Positions 33,701 through 45,838 are shown, counted from the first letter of the stretch. The stretch is DNA of 64,000 nucleotides from Watersipora subatra (GCF_963576615.1 NC_088711.1:37506621-37570620), one strand, 5' to 3'. The notes: generated by a model from the sequence alone, not told the origin. Translations and numbers: made by a program.

Positions 33701-36700
33701 TTTTAGACACTTTCAAATCCAAATCTATCAGAAATGTACATCAAACAAACTACATTTATTGAAAGATCAAATGAGAAAAAATTGACCAGCTATGCCATTT
33801 TTCTTTGACAACACACTGTTGCTTGAATGGAGAAGTTGGGATTTGTCCCTTCTTTACATTTGTTACAATTTAGAGAGGTTGTCTTTTTTTTATGCTTAGT
33901 ACCTTACTAAAAGAGTTATTTTTTGTTAATGTAAATTTTAAAGTCAAGATATGTTCTTTAATTTTGTTTTTTAGTTGAAGTTTTTCAGTGAATTTTCTTA
34001 TAAAAGTTGTCCTTTTGCAAAGCTACTAAAATGTGTATTCTCTATCAAGTACTTATGTATATCTATTGGATTGTTACAGTATCCCATAGTTCTTTTCACA
34101 TGAGTTGTACCATAATATGTAAATCTGCTACTAATAAGCATGTCGCTTATTGGATTATATTCGTAACAATTTCTGTGATATTATTTTTCATAGTAAAGTG
34201 TTATTGTTATACATAGCTGCTCAACAATTTGTTGGGTAGATTTAAATATTTTAATTATCAGCCTTGACATTTCGTTTTAGCTATTAACGGAAATCTTTTT
34301 AATTCTTTAGCCCTTCAATTTTGGATAAAGCCTAAACAGCAGAACATATTGTGCACAAAATATGGTCTTCATTTTTCATGTCTTACTGTATTCGTGTTTC
34401 AAGCACTCAGTCTAAAGAAACCTTAGCCACTATGAGCGGCGGGCAACTCTTGTTTGAATTGTAACGGAAGGCAGTCTGATACAATAACCGAATTTCTTAG
34501 CTCTATACCAGTCATCTTATAGCCTGTGTTCTAGCACTACCTAGGCGTTGGACAAATTTGTTCATTTAAGCGCAACTTTTCAAAAAAATTCATAACAATA
34601 CCTGGTCTCATGTTATCGCTTAACGTCTGCTCTAACTTGTGCTAAATAATATTTTGATCAAACCAGCAGCTGATGATCTAGGGATTGTCAGCTCTATTAG
34701 TATTTATTGTTGGTTGGATCAGGGCTTACAGAGCATCCATGGCCTTGTGGTCTATAACGCCTGACCTGTAAACAACAGGTTTTTGTTCAATCCCTGAACA
34801 AGGCTCTGGTGGTGACAGAAATGACATCCTATGTTAAATTCCTTTTTGCAACTGGGCATGTCTCTAGTGACCGAGGTTTTCTCGACCACATAGTGTAACA
34901 TGGTGGTTGGTGGTTTACAGATAAACTTGCACAAATTTTAGTAAATTTCATCACAAATATCAGTATTTTTCTATAATTTGTGATTGTTTTTGATGTTTGA
35001 GGTGATCTGACTGCCAGAATGTTTTAATATTAAAATCAATAAAACTTGATTGCAATTAAAATGCTCAGATCAAGCAAAAGTGTGATTAAGACGTCTATAA
35101 TTGCAGGGAGACCAAAAAATCTTCAATTTCAACGCAATAGCCGAGATCAATTATTACAACAATCAACAGCTATTGATGTCATTCTGCACCTATTTTCCAA
35201 GCTTCACCGGTTTTAATTTAGAAACATCCTGACAATCAGATCACCTCAAACATCAAAAACAATCACAAATAATAGAAAAATACTGATAATTTCTGATAAA
35301 ATCTACTTAAATTTTGTGTTAGTTCATCTTTAAACCATGAACCATGAACCAGCATACTTGATCCTATTAGGGATTGGCTCACACAACAATGACAAGCAGT
35401 TATCACATTATCCATTGTTTTATTCATTTGTACTACATGAGATGTCGTGTCTAGAGGTTCATCACTGCTTAGCTTTTCTTTTTACCTGCTAAAATTTCAA
35501 CAAGCTATGATGATCTCCTCGCAGTGTTTGTAATCCTTGCATTTTTGCATTATATTCTATTCAGCAGACTGATGCTTGCGCGGATGAAAAGACTGATGAA
35601 TATTATTTACTAGCACCGGTCAATTATGAAGTTTTTATTATGTAAAGCTTATTTTTTATTACTTGAAGCTTATATTAATGTTTTTGCTAGCCATTTATGT
35701 TTTCCCTCTGCTGTTATTTTATTGCTGTTAAGAGTAAGTAACTATGCGAAGAAGTTGTCTGCTCTTCTTTTATGTAACGCCTAGTTTGTGTGTATGTTTA
35801 GCATCCCGCTACTGGTTTGTATTGTAGGGATCGTACTAGGAATAATCACAGTATTTGGAATTGTCGAGAATTTCACTATCTTTGGAATGTTTTTCAAGTT
35901 CAGAAAAGATCTCAACTCCAGGACAATATACATGCTCATGTCTCTGGCTATTAGTGATGGTGTTATGGCTCTTATTGGAGGCACCATGTATACTATTAGC
36001 AGCTTCCACAACAAATGGCCATTTAAATATCAAGGTAGGACAATTCTTACTAAACATGTAAAATAGCTCAATTAATTGTTACTGCTACAAAGTTTAGTTG
36101 AATATTTAATTTGGAGCCAAAATAAGTAAAGTAATAATATTAAATTTGGAGCCAAAATAGGTAAAGTAATAATATTTAATTTGGAGCCAAAATAGGTAAA
36201 GTAATAATATTTAATTTGGAGCCAAAATAAGTAAAGTAATAATATTTAATTTGGAGCCAAAATAAGTAAAGTAATAAAATTTAACTTGGAGCCAAAATAA
36301 GTAAATTAATAATATTTAATTTGGAGCCAAAGTAAGTAAAATAATATAACTGAGATGCTGCTATACTTTTATTCTTTCATCTTTCATGACATAGCTTATA
36401 GTTACTTATTGATGCTCTTGCTGACACCAGTTTTCAGAAAGGTTTGTCTATAATAAGGAAGCTTCAATAGTATTGGTATTGGGGCATTTGCAACCCTCAG
36501 TTAGAAAACTTATCAGCTTTGTACTTTTTAGTCATAAAAATGAAAGACCATAATTTTTGTTTTAAAGTAATTTATAACTAACAGAACTATTACAGAACTG
36601 GAGTTAGTTAGTCTAAGCTAATTGTACCATGAGGATACAACAAGAAATCATCCTTCGCTCCCATTTCTGGGTTACACAAAGCTTATTTATAAGACAAAAA

Positions 36701-39700
36701 ATTGATTGCTAAGATATTTGAGAAGAGATACAAACATAATCTAGAAAAACTTGTTGTTTGTCTGTATCCAACGTTTTCTATATTTACCTTTATGATAACA
36801 TCTATTTTTCACTGGTCAAGGGAAGAATTTATAATTTAGGCTAAAATGTGGGTGATGGGATACAAAATTTAAGATTTGTTTGTATGATTTGCGAGCTAAA
36901 TCTATCAACTAGTCTCTCTGTATTACTAGTACATGTACAACATCTAAAGGCTGGTTCACACTATATCGCCGTATCTCGGCGTTGATGCCACAATACTTCG
37001 ATGATCGTCGATGATAGCCATGTTCACACTATTCCAAACCCATCCGCATTTGTATCAGCAAATACTCAGTGACATATTGTTTTTATTTATCTTTTTAAAT
37101 TTTCGCGAAGAGACCTCATTGTTATTGCGTGTTGGAATCAAAAACTAGTTCTGCAGCGACTATCATAAACAGATCCGAATAAATCCGAATAAAACTCTAT
37201 CCGCGACCGCGAATTACCATCGCCGAAATGATTCACATTTGAAAGGCGGTCGCCAATGCTCGGCGAAATATCAGGGAAGTTTGACAGCTAAAACTCTGCG
37301 GACGTGTTTGTGATGTTTTGTCGATGCCATCAACTCGCGGTTCACATAATCGATGATGAACGCCGAAATGAAAAAGGCTGGCAATCGGCGATATAGTGTG
37401 AACCAGCCTTAAACCATATCAAAAGCAAGAAAGGGGTACAACTGATAAATTCATTGTACCGTCTTTCTTTCAGCAAGACAGGCGGTGCAACATTTATTAC
37501 AAAATGTGTATTTTGTAATAAAAGTATTTTAAATATTACACAAACAAATGTGTAGAGTATATCGTTATAGCTGACTCAAAAATAAATGCAGCCAAAATTT
37601 CTAACTTTCGATTCATTCAGGAACGCATCTGGTGCAACCCAAAATCATGTGCTTGATGCGCTATAACAGTATACAGTTGGCACCTTGACAAACAGCAAAT
37701 TAAGGAAGACAAATCCAAATTCGGTTTTGACATAAACTATAATTAGCTCAAGTTGTTATTACTTGACACTAATAAAATCCTCTTGACAGTTATTAATGCC
37801 AGTTAAGACCAAGTTGGTGCTATAGGGACTGTTATCAAGGGCTGTCAGCCTCTTCTCACTGGTCTTATAAGCCGGGGAAGGAGGCGTGATCTAGAACGTA
37901 TGACGTGCAAACGACAGGTCGAGGTTCAATCCCTAAAAAGGCCACAAGAGGTGGTTGGAAGGACATTCAGCCTTCATTGACTTTCTGCATTTAGAAATCT
38001 TTCCAGTCGTTGAGGTTTTCTTGGCATCAACAGAGCCAACAAAATTTGCAAACAAACTGTCACCAGTCGATAAGATGCACACCGACTACCGGCTGTTAGA
38101 CTACGACTTACTTTATTTATGTGTCTCAGCAGAATATTAAGTGACCTGATTAAATAACTTCTGAAACAAGATTGATTCTTACTGCACGAATTCCCTACTT
38201 ATCAATAAAAACAAAAACGTTTAGAAATTTTCAATCGTGCATTCATGAGAAATGCGTGATGAGTCATGCAGTGGAATACAGAGTCATGCAAAGAGCATAA
38301 TGCAACAAACTATGCAGTAGTCACAGCAAATCATGTTATATGTCAACAAACAATGCAAAGTGCTAGTCACACACAATAAAATTATAAGAATCAAAAGCAA
38401 AGATGTGGAATAATAAAACTTCATGTACATCTACATGGACTAGACCAGTACAGCTTAGCCCAGATTTTGTGAAACAAGCTTTACATTCCTTTCTGTGTAA
38501 ATGTATAACAGCACGCCAACACGCTGTGAGATGTGCTGTTATATCGGCACATCAACAATATCAGCAACACCAATATCAGCAAAAGTTTGGTAAAGCCTTA
38601 CATATGCAGCATGTGATAATTACACGTAGATAACAAAAGCATATAACTCAGGTTAAAAAGGTATTTAGCAGCCTATGTCATTTATATTGTGCTATTAAAT
38701 TGTTTTCCTTTTTCTTTTTTAGTGGTTAAAGTATTTCTCCGGGTATACACCTCTGCTAAATGCATTTGTTTGATTTTCTTATGTACTTGATTCGGTTTAA
38801 ACGTTATGATTTATTATTATGGTTTAAACATTTAAACATTAGGAACATGAGAAACACACAATATGCTAGCCACATGCAATAACATTATTAGAAACAAAAG
38901 CAAATGTAAATAACAAATTACATATATTAGGAGTTTGTACAGTTTAGAAGCATGGCCGACACACGATGTGCTATAGGTGACATGTAAACAAAATTATTTA
39001 GAACATCAGCTCAAACAGTAAAAACTCTTTATTGGTCCATTCATCACTCGGCTTTTTATCTTACCTCTAATATTATGTTTTACATATAAAACTTTATTCT
39101 CACTCAAAAAATTCTCTTCAATTGGGCTCATTGATCACTTATATTTTCACCACTTACAGGATGTGTGTTCTATGGAGTGGTGGTCTTCCTTACTGGCTGT
39201 ACCGATATAACTCATCTCACAGCAATAGCCTTAGATCGTATGTTCGCTATTGCGTCTCCAATTAGGTACAGAGCATGGGCTCACAATCGCAATCTCACTA
39301 TATTTGTTCTCACCATCTGTTGGCTCCATGGCCTAGTGTGGGCTGTACTACCTCTGACAGGTTAGTCTATCAAGGCAGAAAACTCTATTAGACATTCTAA
39401 AGAATAAGTCTATTAGACATTCTAAAGATTAAGTCTATTAGACATTCTAAAGAGTGAGTCGATTAGACACTCAAAAGAACATGTTTATTAGACATTCTAA
39501 AGAATAAGTCTATTAAACATTCTAAAGACTAAGTCTATTAGACTTTTCTAAAGGTTAAGTCTATTAGACACTCTAAAGGTTAAGTCTATTAGACACTCTA
39601 AAGGTTAAGTCTATTAGACACTCTAAAGGTTAAGTCTATTAGACACTCTAAAGGTTAAGTCAATTAGACCCTCTAAAGGTTAAGACTATTAACCGTTGTT

Positions 39701-42700
39701 AAGTTTTTTGTATGTTCAAACTTTGAGTCGAGTCAAAACTACTTATTGACAGTTTCGAGATGTTAAAAGTTGACTTGCAACAAAATTCACATTACAGTTA
39801 TTTGATATGAAAAGATTCACCATGTCTTGCTCTGTTGTGTTGTAGGTGCAAAATATGTGGAAATGTGATTACAAGCTCTTAAAAGCTCAAAAACGAACGG
39901 TTAATCACAGCCACAAGAGACCGCCGTAGTTTCGATTCTCTTTCCAAAACGGCTCAAATGTGACGTAGCTGTGGTAGATGACTTCTGTTTACACTTTCAT
40001 GCAACCTTATTCGTCGAAATATTTTCACAATTATACTTCACGCATTCAATAAAACCATGTCTATTGTTCTTACGCGTTTATTTTATCGCCATTGTAATGC
40101 TGTCGCTTTTAACACTGATATCTTATAACTTACCGGAAAAGTTCATTTAATTTTTTTACCTTACCTCGAAGGAGTACGTATCATTGTCTGGTAATCATAA
40201 CGAGCCTGTTGGTCACCTGTGATACTCGGAAAGTGCTGCAGAAATTATTTGCGAAGTATTGGGTCACATGATCAGATTACAACTTGCCGATTAGACCAAA
40301 CTGAAACAAAACTGTAAAGTAGCGAGCATCTATATTTGATACGGGGTCTTCGGTAAAACCCGAAGTGTTTGTCATAAACTAGTGCTACGATAAGTTTTAT
40401 ATCGAGCTTTTTATTGGCCTTTCAATTCACGTGAGAACATCACGTGACAAAACAATAAATAAATTGCATGGCTACGTCAGAGAAATAAAGAGATTCCAAT
40501 CTACGGTGGTTTTTCGTTTTTGAGCTTTTGAGAGCTTGTAATTGCATTTCCACATATTTGGCACCTACAACACAACAGAGTAAGACATGGTGAATCTTTT
40601 GATACCAAATAACTGCAATGTGAATTTTGTTGCAAGTCAACCTTTAAAAATGATCTTAGAATCTTATAATTTATATTAGGAGTTGTTTACACAACTTGGC
40701 TATATTTAGCACGCTTACTTCAAGTCTTATATCTAAAACAAGTTGTTATTACAGGCCTGTCTAGTTACGCATATGAAGGAGAGACAAGCTGTTCTATAGA
40801 TTGGCTGAGAGATGATACAGCGAGCCGTACCTACATTATGCTAATATTCCTCTTTGTCTATCTGATACCCAACATACTCATGCTGATTGCTTATGGATTC
40901 ATTTTTATCACGGTAAGTACAGTATTTCAACCTTGTGGTAACTTTATTAGTATTTTTATTGGTGACTTTTATTGGTGACTGATTCAATGATATTATAACT
41001 GCTTTGAGTTTTAGCTAATGCCGAAGGTTAATGTACAATTGCAGTTGGCAGTTAGCAGCTTGTTATTGCATGTGTAGAAACCCTTCTAGTGAACAGATTA
41101 ATGAATTCAGTGATTAATATTACAAATTCAAAAACTAAATCACTACCAGGATTGGTAGAAGATGGAAAAAGAAGAGAGGAGACTTTGTGAACCAGGAATC
41201 TCTATAGTGACTCGATAATCAGGAAGAACAAGAAAAACCAGCAGAAGAAAGTGTGCCAAGCAATCCTGCATCTTGTTTGCAATAAGCTATTCACATAATC
41301 TTGTACAAATTAACATAAATTACTCATTTCCAGATCAAAACTGTCAACAAGAGGTTTGCGGGTGACCACAGCGCTGCCAGTAGAAAAAAGCGGGACATGG
41401 AAATAAGGCTAGCTATTAACTTCTCTCTGGTCTATGGTGAGCAGAACTCAGTACTACTACTTACAGTAAATAGCTATATAGCGTCTCTGGAAAAGAAAAT
41501 ACATGCTGTCACTAAAGTCTAATCAGCAGCATGTTATTTCTAATCAAGTAAAGGAGGTTGATTAGTGAAGACTCGAAGTTAGAAGGCCAAATTTGAGAAT
41601 CTTCGCTCATGTTTATTAATAATATTACATGTACAATTATAAATATGTAAGTCATGTACAATTATTAATATACATGCCATGTACTATTACTAATATACAT
41701 GTCATGTACAATTATTAATATACATGTTATGTACTATTATTAATGAATTACATTGATAGCGAAGGTTATGTCAACTGTTTAGTGAGATTACATAGATTGA
41801 CGAGCTCAAAGAGAGGAGTGCTAGCCAATCATTTTTAAAAATTCACAGCTTTTTAACTATTAAGTGTTTTTCCAAACTTACCTGATTGTGTACCTTTTCT
41901 GAATTGATGTTACTTTATATGTTTTACTGGTAAGGATGTCTCAAGCTGCCATGTTGCACTTTCCATTTCGAGTTTGTCAAGTTTATTCATAAAGCAAGAA
42001 TGAATGTTGCTAAGAAGGATATTTCGAATACCTATAAAGACAAAGACAATTCCAAAACATATTCTTCTAAACTTGACTTTATAATTTGCAGTGGTCTACA
42101 TGTTGGTCTGGACACCATACGCTATTGTCAGCTTTGTTGGAGCATTTGGTGATGGAGCTGCTATTCCAATGGCTGCCAGAGGGATTCCAGCCGTTCTTGC
42201 AAAATGCTCTTTTGTGCTGAATCCCCTGTTATATGTGGCATCAAACAAAGACCACAGGTACTCACATAGGTCTATTGGCTCCTTTACTCCATATTTCATG
42301 TTCTAGGCATTTCAGCAAACTTAAAAATAATACAAAAAATTGATCTATTGGTCTATAAAAAGCCTAGATCAAAGGCTACATATATGTAGCCGTGAGTATA
42401 AAATATATACATGTATACTATACGGTATATATAATATATATAAAATATATAGTAATATAATATTGTTACCGCTCGAGTAAATAATTATCTAAAATATCAT
42501 TACTTAAGAAAAACTAATAAAGAGTATATAACAAGAAGTATGGAGCTAAATATATAATTGTTTGAAGAATAGTGTGTACTTAGGTTTCAACTACTGTCAG
42601 TTTTAAGGATGCAGTCTATCCTCTCAACTGTCTAAACTCTGAAAGGTTCAGCTTGATGAAAGTATAAACTACATCTTAAGAACTAACAGTAGCTAAAAGG

Positions 42701-43955
42701 TAAGTGCACACCATTATTCAAACTAATCTATATATATATAAATCTCAAAATTGGTCTGTGTGAACTCCGGTATGTCTACCTATAGCTATTAAAATCTTAC
42801 AATGAAGAATCCATATCACAGAATAATTGATCCTGGATCCTCTCGTTCACCAGTTCAATCCCTTACCAATTTAGCCACACGAGCTTAATAGATTTATTAG
42901 GCGATATATGTCGTTATGTGGGTGCAAATCCCCTACCGCTCTCCATTATGGCGCAACATTACAGAGAGCGGTAGCGTAATTTTATAAAGGCTCAATAGTG
43001 AGGGCAAGTAGTTAGCTTTTATTAGTGAGCTTACTCAAAATAGCCATTGGCAACATGCCAGTCTAATAGCAAGTGGCAGGCAACTACATTACCTCTCATT
43101 GTTTATACTATTACCTATACTTAATTAACTATACCTATTAACTATACTATATGTATAGTTAATAGGTTTATAGTTTATAAGCTGATTTTTAATGCCCGTG
43201 CAACACCAGGCATTTCGCTAGTATATCTATATATATAAATCTCAAAGTTTGTCCATCTGTGTTTCTGTCTGTCCAGCTATAGCGATTAGTATTTAGCAAT
43301 GAAGAATCGCAAAAAAAGTTGATCTTAGAACCTCCCTTTTAGCAGGCTGTAAGCTAACCAATTGACCTGCATGAGATGTATGGGATTCATTGGGCAATAT
43401 GAGTTATCTAGGTTAAAATAAGCTTAGCGACTCTCCATTACGTTTTGGCGCAACATCACTAAAGCTTGCTCTCGAGGCTCTTATTAGTAAGTTTAGCAAT
43501 ACGGATACTAGCTTGCTCAAATTAGCCATTGGCAATGTGCCAGGCTAATGGCAAATGGCAGGCAACTACATTACCTGCCACTGTTTCTAAACTGTTTTTA
43601 AATACCGGTGCAACACGGAGCATTCCGCTTGTTATCATTATCTATTAAACATTTTGATGTTATTTCTTTACCTTTGACAAATATTTCATTCCTTTTTAAG
43701 ACTTTAAAAACTAAAAGCCAAATTTTTAATAAGTCGCCAATGTAAAGATTTTTGATAAGGTCAAACTCATCTTTTGATTTGATAGCAATCATGATTTGTA
43801 CGTTTTCAAAAAATTTTCGTAGGAAAAAGATGAAAACGTTTCTCGGACTTTCCCATGCTGTTGAGCCTGAAGAAAGTAAAGAGCTCAACAGGCAGAGCAG
43901 AGACAAGGGTAACACAGGAGAATCTAGTGAAAAGTCAAGGACATCTGAACATTAG
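30712..43955 (+). CDS. opsin, tetraopsin (peropsin/RGR-like) group, complete 7-exon gene
   Basis: Exons 30712-30784, 35828-36034, 39160-39360, 40755-40912, 41334-41436, 42092-42257 and 43823-43955 join with matching phases (1,1,1,0,1,2) into 346 residues. Seven membrane segments lie near 22-47, 57-83, 95-118, 138-160, 186-213, 238-265 and 273-297. Diagnostic residues: retinal-binding Lys285 in AKCSFVLNPLLY (NPxxY at 291-295), disulfide Cys95 and Cys173, TM2 Asp68, and Glu168 at the bovine 181 counterion position with Tyr98 at position 113. DRY is DRM (119-121) and CWxP is VWTP (253-256). The tail is short and Ser/Glu/Lys-rich. The loop before TM5 (EGETSCSIDW) and WAVLPLTG resemble peropsin and RGR most, by eye. 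It would bind retinal as a light sensor or photoisomerase in a photoreceptive or support cell membrane. A xenopsin or Go-opsin identity is not excluded. Confidence 0.9.
34731..34893 (+). mobile_element. tRNA-derived SINE (family S), copy 3, 3'-truncated
   Basis: Head CATGGCCTTGTGGTCTATAA and B-box-like GTTCAATCCC, then GGTGGTGACAGAAATGACAT. It stops after the first body segment, just before the family C element. Opsin intron 1. Confidence 0.7.
34914..35333. mobile_element. TIR family C MITE, copy 1
   Basis: Arms of about 120 bp are mirror images: AGTATTTTTCTATAATTTGT, GATTGTTTTTGATGTTTGAG and GTGATCTGACTG on the left, their reverse complements on the right. No coding content. Opsin intron 1. 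Confidence 0.75.
35828..36034 (+). CDS. opsin exon 2 (TM1-TM2)
   Basis: Acceptor GTATTGTAG and donor ATCAAG|GTAGGA. Encodes TM1 with Asn39, TM2 with LAISDG (Asp68), and the KWPFKYQG stretch leading to TM3. An alternative acceptor at 35799-35800 puts the frame out, so 35828 is chosen. Confidence 0.9.
36100..36345. repeat. 35-bp minisatellite in opsin intron 2
   Basis: About seven copies of TTTGGAGCCAAAATAAGTAA followed by AGTAATAATATTTAA, starting about 70 bp after the exon 2 donor. Confidence 0.95.
36948..37409. mobile_element. TIR family B, Harbinger-like MITE, copy 2
   Basis: Left end AGGCTGGTTCACACTATATC, right end its mirror GATATAGTGTGAACCAGCCT, flanked on both sides by TAA. Shares the CACAATAC and ATGATGAACGCCG-type interior with the copy at 4551. 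PIF/Harbinger elements make TWA duplications. No transposase. Confidence 0.8.
37874..38020 (+). mobile_element. tRNA-derived SINE (family S), copy 4, truncated
   Basis: Contains GCAAACGACAGGTCGAGGTT, B-box GGTTCAATCCC, AAAAAGGCCAC and a decayed CCAGTCGTTGAGG segment. Opsin intron 2. Confidence 0.6.
39160..39360 (+). CDS. opsin exon 3 (TM3-TM4)
   Basis: Acceptor TTTTCACCACTTACAG and donor CTGACAG|GTTAGT. Encodes Cys95, Tyr98, LDRM at the cytoplasmic end of TM3, the SPIRYR second intracellular loop, and TM4 ending in WAVLPLTG. Confidence 0.92.
39362..39695. repeat. 25-bp minisatellite in opsin intron 3
   Basis: About 13 copies of GTCTATTAGACATTCTAAAG plus AATAA or GTTAA. It begins at the exon 3 donor itself: the donor GTTAGTCTATC flows into the first unit. 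Confidence 0.95.
39763..40647. mobile_element. TIR family A, full-length copy 2
   Basis: Starts TTAAAAGTTGACTTGCAACA and ends GTCAACCTTTAA. Same interior orientation as the copies at 44812 and 61220. It ends 107 bp before the opsin exon 4 acceptor. Confidence 0.85.
40755..40912 (+). CDS. opsin exon 4 (second extracellular loop, TM5)
   Basis: Acceptor TTGTTATTACAG and donor ATCACG|GTAAGT. Encodes GLSSYAYEGETSCSIDW, with Glu168 and disulfide Cys173. The loop is one residue shorter than in bovine rhodopsin. TM5 follows, with its conserved Pro. Confidence 0.92.
41334..41436 (+). CDS. opsin exon 5 (third intracellular loop, start of TM6)
   Basis: Acceptor ATTTCCAG and donor TCTATG|GTGAGC. Encodes the basic loop with SRKKRDMEIRLA, typical of the G-protein-facing surface, then INFSLVY. 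Confidence 0.88.
41622..41745. repeat. 25-bp repeat in opsin intron 5
   Basis: About four copies of ATTAATATACATGTCATGTA with CAATT or CTATT spacers; the unit holds ACATGT and CATG palindromes. Confidence 0.8.
42092..42257 (+). CDS. opsin exon 6 (TM6-TM7, retinal lysine)
   Basis: Acceptor TATAATTTGCAG and donor CCACAG|GTACTC. Encodes MLVWTPYAIVSF, a FGDGAAIP extracellular loop, Lys285 and NPLLY, and the start of helix 8 (NKDH). Confidence 0.93.
42743..43221. mobile_element. Helitron-like non-autonomous element, copy 1
   Basis: The 5' end is TCTCAAAATTGGTCTGTG after an A. The 3' end is ATGCC...GGCAT (short hairpin), then TTCG and CTAG before a T, matching Helitron 5'-TC and 3'-hairpin-CTRR ends between A and T. 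The middle is shared with the copy at 43240 (GGCGCAACATTACAG/ATCAC and AGGCAACTACATTACCT). An extra palindromic insert is present at about 43108-43179. Opsin intron 6. Confidence 0.6.
43133..43167. repeat. perfect hairpin ACCTATTAACTATAC, 15-bp arms, 5-nt loop
   Basis: Arms 43133-43147 and 43153-43167. It lies in sequence absent from the neighbouring Helitron-like copy and flanked by GTTTATA at 43101-43107 and 43173-43179. The same arm sequence is found at 55151-55181. Confidence 0.85.
43240..43631. mobile_element. Helitron-like non-autonomous element, copy 2
   Basis: Starts TCTCAAAGTTTGTCCATC and ends GGAGCATTCCGCTTG, diverged from CTAG. It is in tandem with copy 1, separated by an 18-bp AT-rich stretch. 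Confidence 0.55.
43823..43955 (+). CDS. opsin exon 7 (C-terminal tail)
   Basis: Acceptor AATTTTCGTAG. The AG left over from exon 6 plus G gives Arg303. Encodes KKMKTFLGL (amphipathic helix 8) and a tail rich in Glu, Lys and Ser/Thr that could be phosphorylated, ending at TAG 43953-43955. No palmitoylation-type cysteine is present. No AATAAA lies in the next several hundred bases. Confidence 0.8.
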
Positions 43956-44049
43956 TGAATACCAACCAGACAGATCATCCTGTACATACCCGACTGACTC
44001 TATACTCATTTCTAGCCAACAGCATTCCTTGGAGAGGGCAGTTGTCATC

Positions 44050-44170
44050 TGTGTTACTCCTATTGTCACCCGTGTCACTCTTGTGTCACTTTTTGTCACT
44101 CCTATTGTCACTTGTGTCACTCACGTGTCACCTATGGTCACTCCTACTGTCACCTGTATCACTCCCATTT
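44050..44170. repeat. GTCAC-rich tandem repeat after the opsin stop
   Basis: About eight diverged units of the type CTCCTATTGTCACCTGTGTCA, probably within the 3'UTR. Confidence 0.75.
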
Positions 44171-44811
44171 CATTATTAGCCTTAAATGTTATCCACATTT
44201 AATCATCCTTTAGGGGAAGTAGCGGTAGTCACCCTAATTTGAGTAGCGGCAATGACCTACAGTAAGAGCCTGATAATAGGCATATTCTAGAATATTCAAT
44301 AGAACTACAGTATTATCTTTACATTGCTCAGTCATTTAATGTGCCAGACATACATAAGTGCAACTTAAATGATTCTGTAATTAATTTTACTTTTTGTAAT
44401 ATTTTATAGTTAAGTTTTATATAAATCTATGTTTGCAACACCACAAGAACTAGTCTGAATATATGATATAACTTGCTTTGCAAAAAATCTCAAAATGATG
44501 CGAAAAGAGATTATCACATGTATGATAATTATTAATTGCTGCAGTAATAGAACATTCGCATCTAAACCAAGGTCAAGGACCTTTTGACTATTTTTACTTG
44601 AGAGTCACCATTTTATCTGAATAGTCCTGGTGTCTTTTTGCAATGGTTACCAGTATCAACAATTTATATTACTATTTAATTCAACTGTTTCCTAATATAC
44701 AATGTGCAGAGGAATACACCAGATTTCAATAGAAGTACATGTAGGTTCAATCTATAACAAGTTAAGGGGATAATAACTCTTTTGTATGACATGCATTCTA
44801 CTTAAGGAACC

Positions 44812-45689
44812 TTAAAGGTTGACTTGCAACAAAATTCAGATTACAGTTATTTGGTATCAAAAGACTCACCATGTCTTACTCTGTTGTGTTGTAGGTGCAA
44901 AATATGTGAGAATGTGATTACAAGCTCTTAAAAGCTAAAAAACGAACAGTTAATCGCAGCCACGCGATACCGCCGTAGTTTGGATTCTCTTTCCAAAACG
45001 GCTCACATGTGAGGTAGTGGTTACAAGATGGCGTCTGTTTGCACTTTCATGCAACTTCATTCGTCAAAATATTTTCACAAATATACTTCACGCATTCAAT
45101 AAAACCATGTCCATTGTTCTTACGCGTCTGTTTTATCGTCATTGTAATGCTGTCACTTTTAGCAGTGATATCTTATAACTTACTGTAAAAATTCGTTTAA
45201 CTTTTTAACCTTACCTCGAAGGAGTACATATCATTGTCTGATAATCATGACGAGGTCACCTGTGATAATCGAAAAGTGCTGCAAAAATTATTTGCGAAGT
45301 ATTGGGTCACATGATCAAATTACGATTGACGATTAGATCAAGCCGAAACAAAACTGCAAAGTAGCGAACATCTATATTTAATACGGGGTCTTCGGTTAAA
45401 CCCGAAGTGTTTGTTATTAACTAGTGCTACGATAAGTTTTATATTGAGCTTTTTATTGGCCTTTCAATTCACATGAGAGCATCACGTGACAAGACAATAA
45501 CCAACTGTAATGACTACGTCGGAGAAATAAACAGATTCCAATCTACGGCGGCTTTTCGTTTTTGAGCTTTTAAGAGCTTGTAATCACATTTCGACATATT
45601 TGCCACCTACAACACAACAGAGTAAGACATGGTGAATATTTTGATATCAAATAACTGTAATGTGAACTTTGTTGCAAGTCAACCTTTAG
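44812..45689. mobile_element. TIR family A, full-length copy 3
   Basis: Starts TTAAAGGTTGACTTGCAACA and ends GTCAACCTTTAG, where the last base departs from TTAA. Interior nearly colinear with the copies at 39763 and 61220. Confidence 0.85.
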
Positions 45690-45838
45690 TTGTCTACCCA
45701 ATGCAACTTGCCTTTCTACACTCAACAACTAGCTACATGTATGAACAGCAAGATGAGAATATTTCATGAAAGGCAGCCAAACACTAACAGAATTTGAGGT
45801 GAATTGCAAGCAAATATGAATAGATTCTTTTAAAACAG

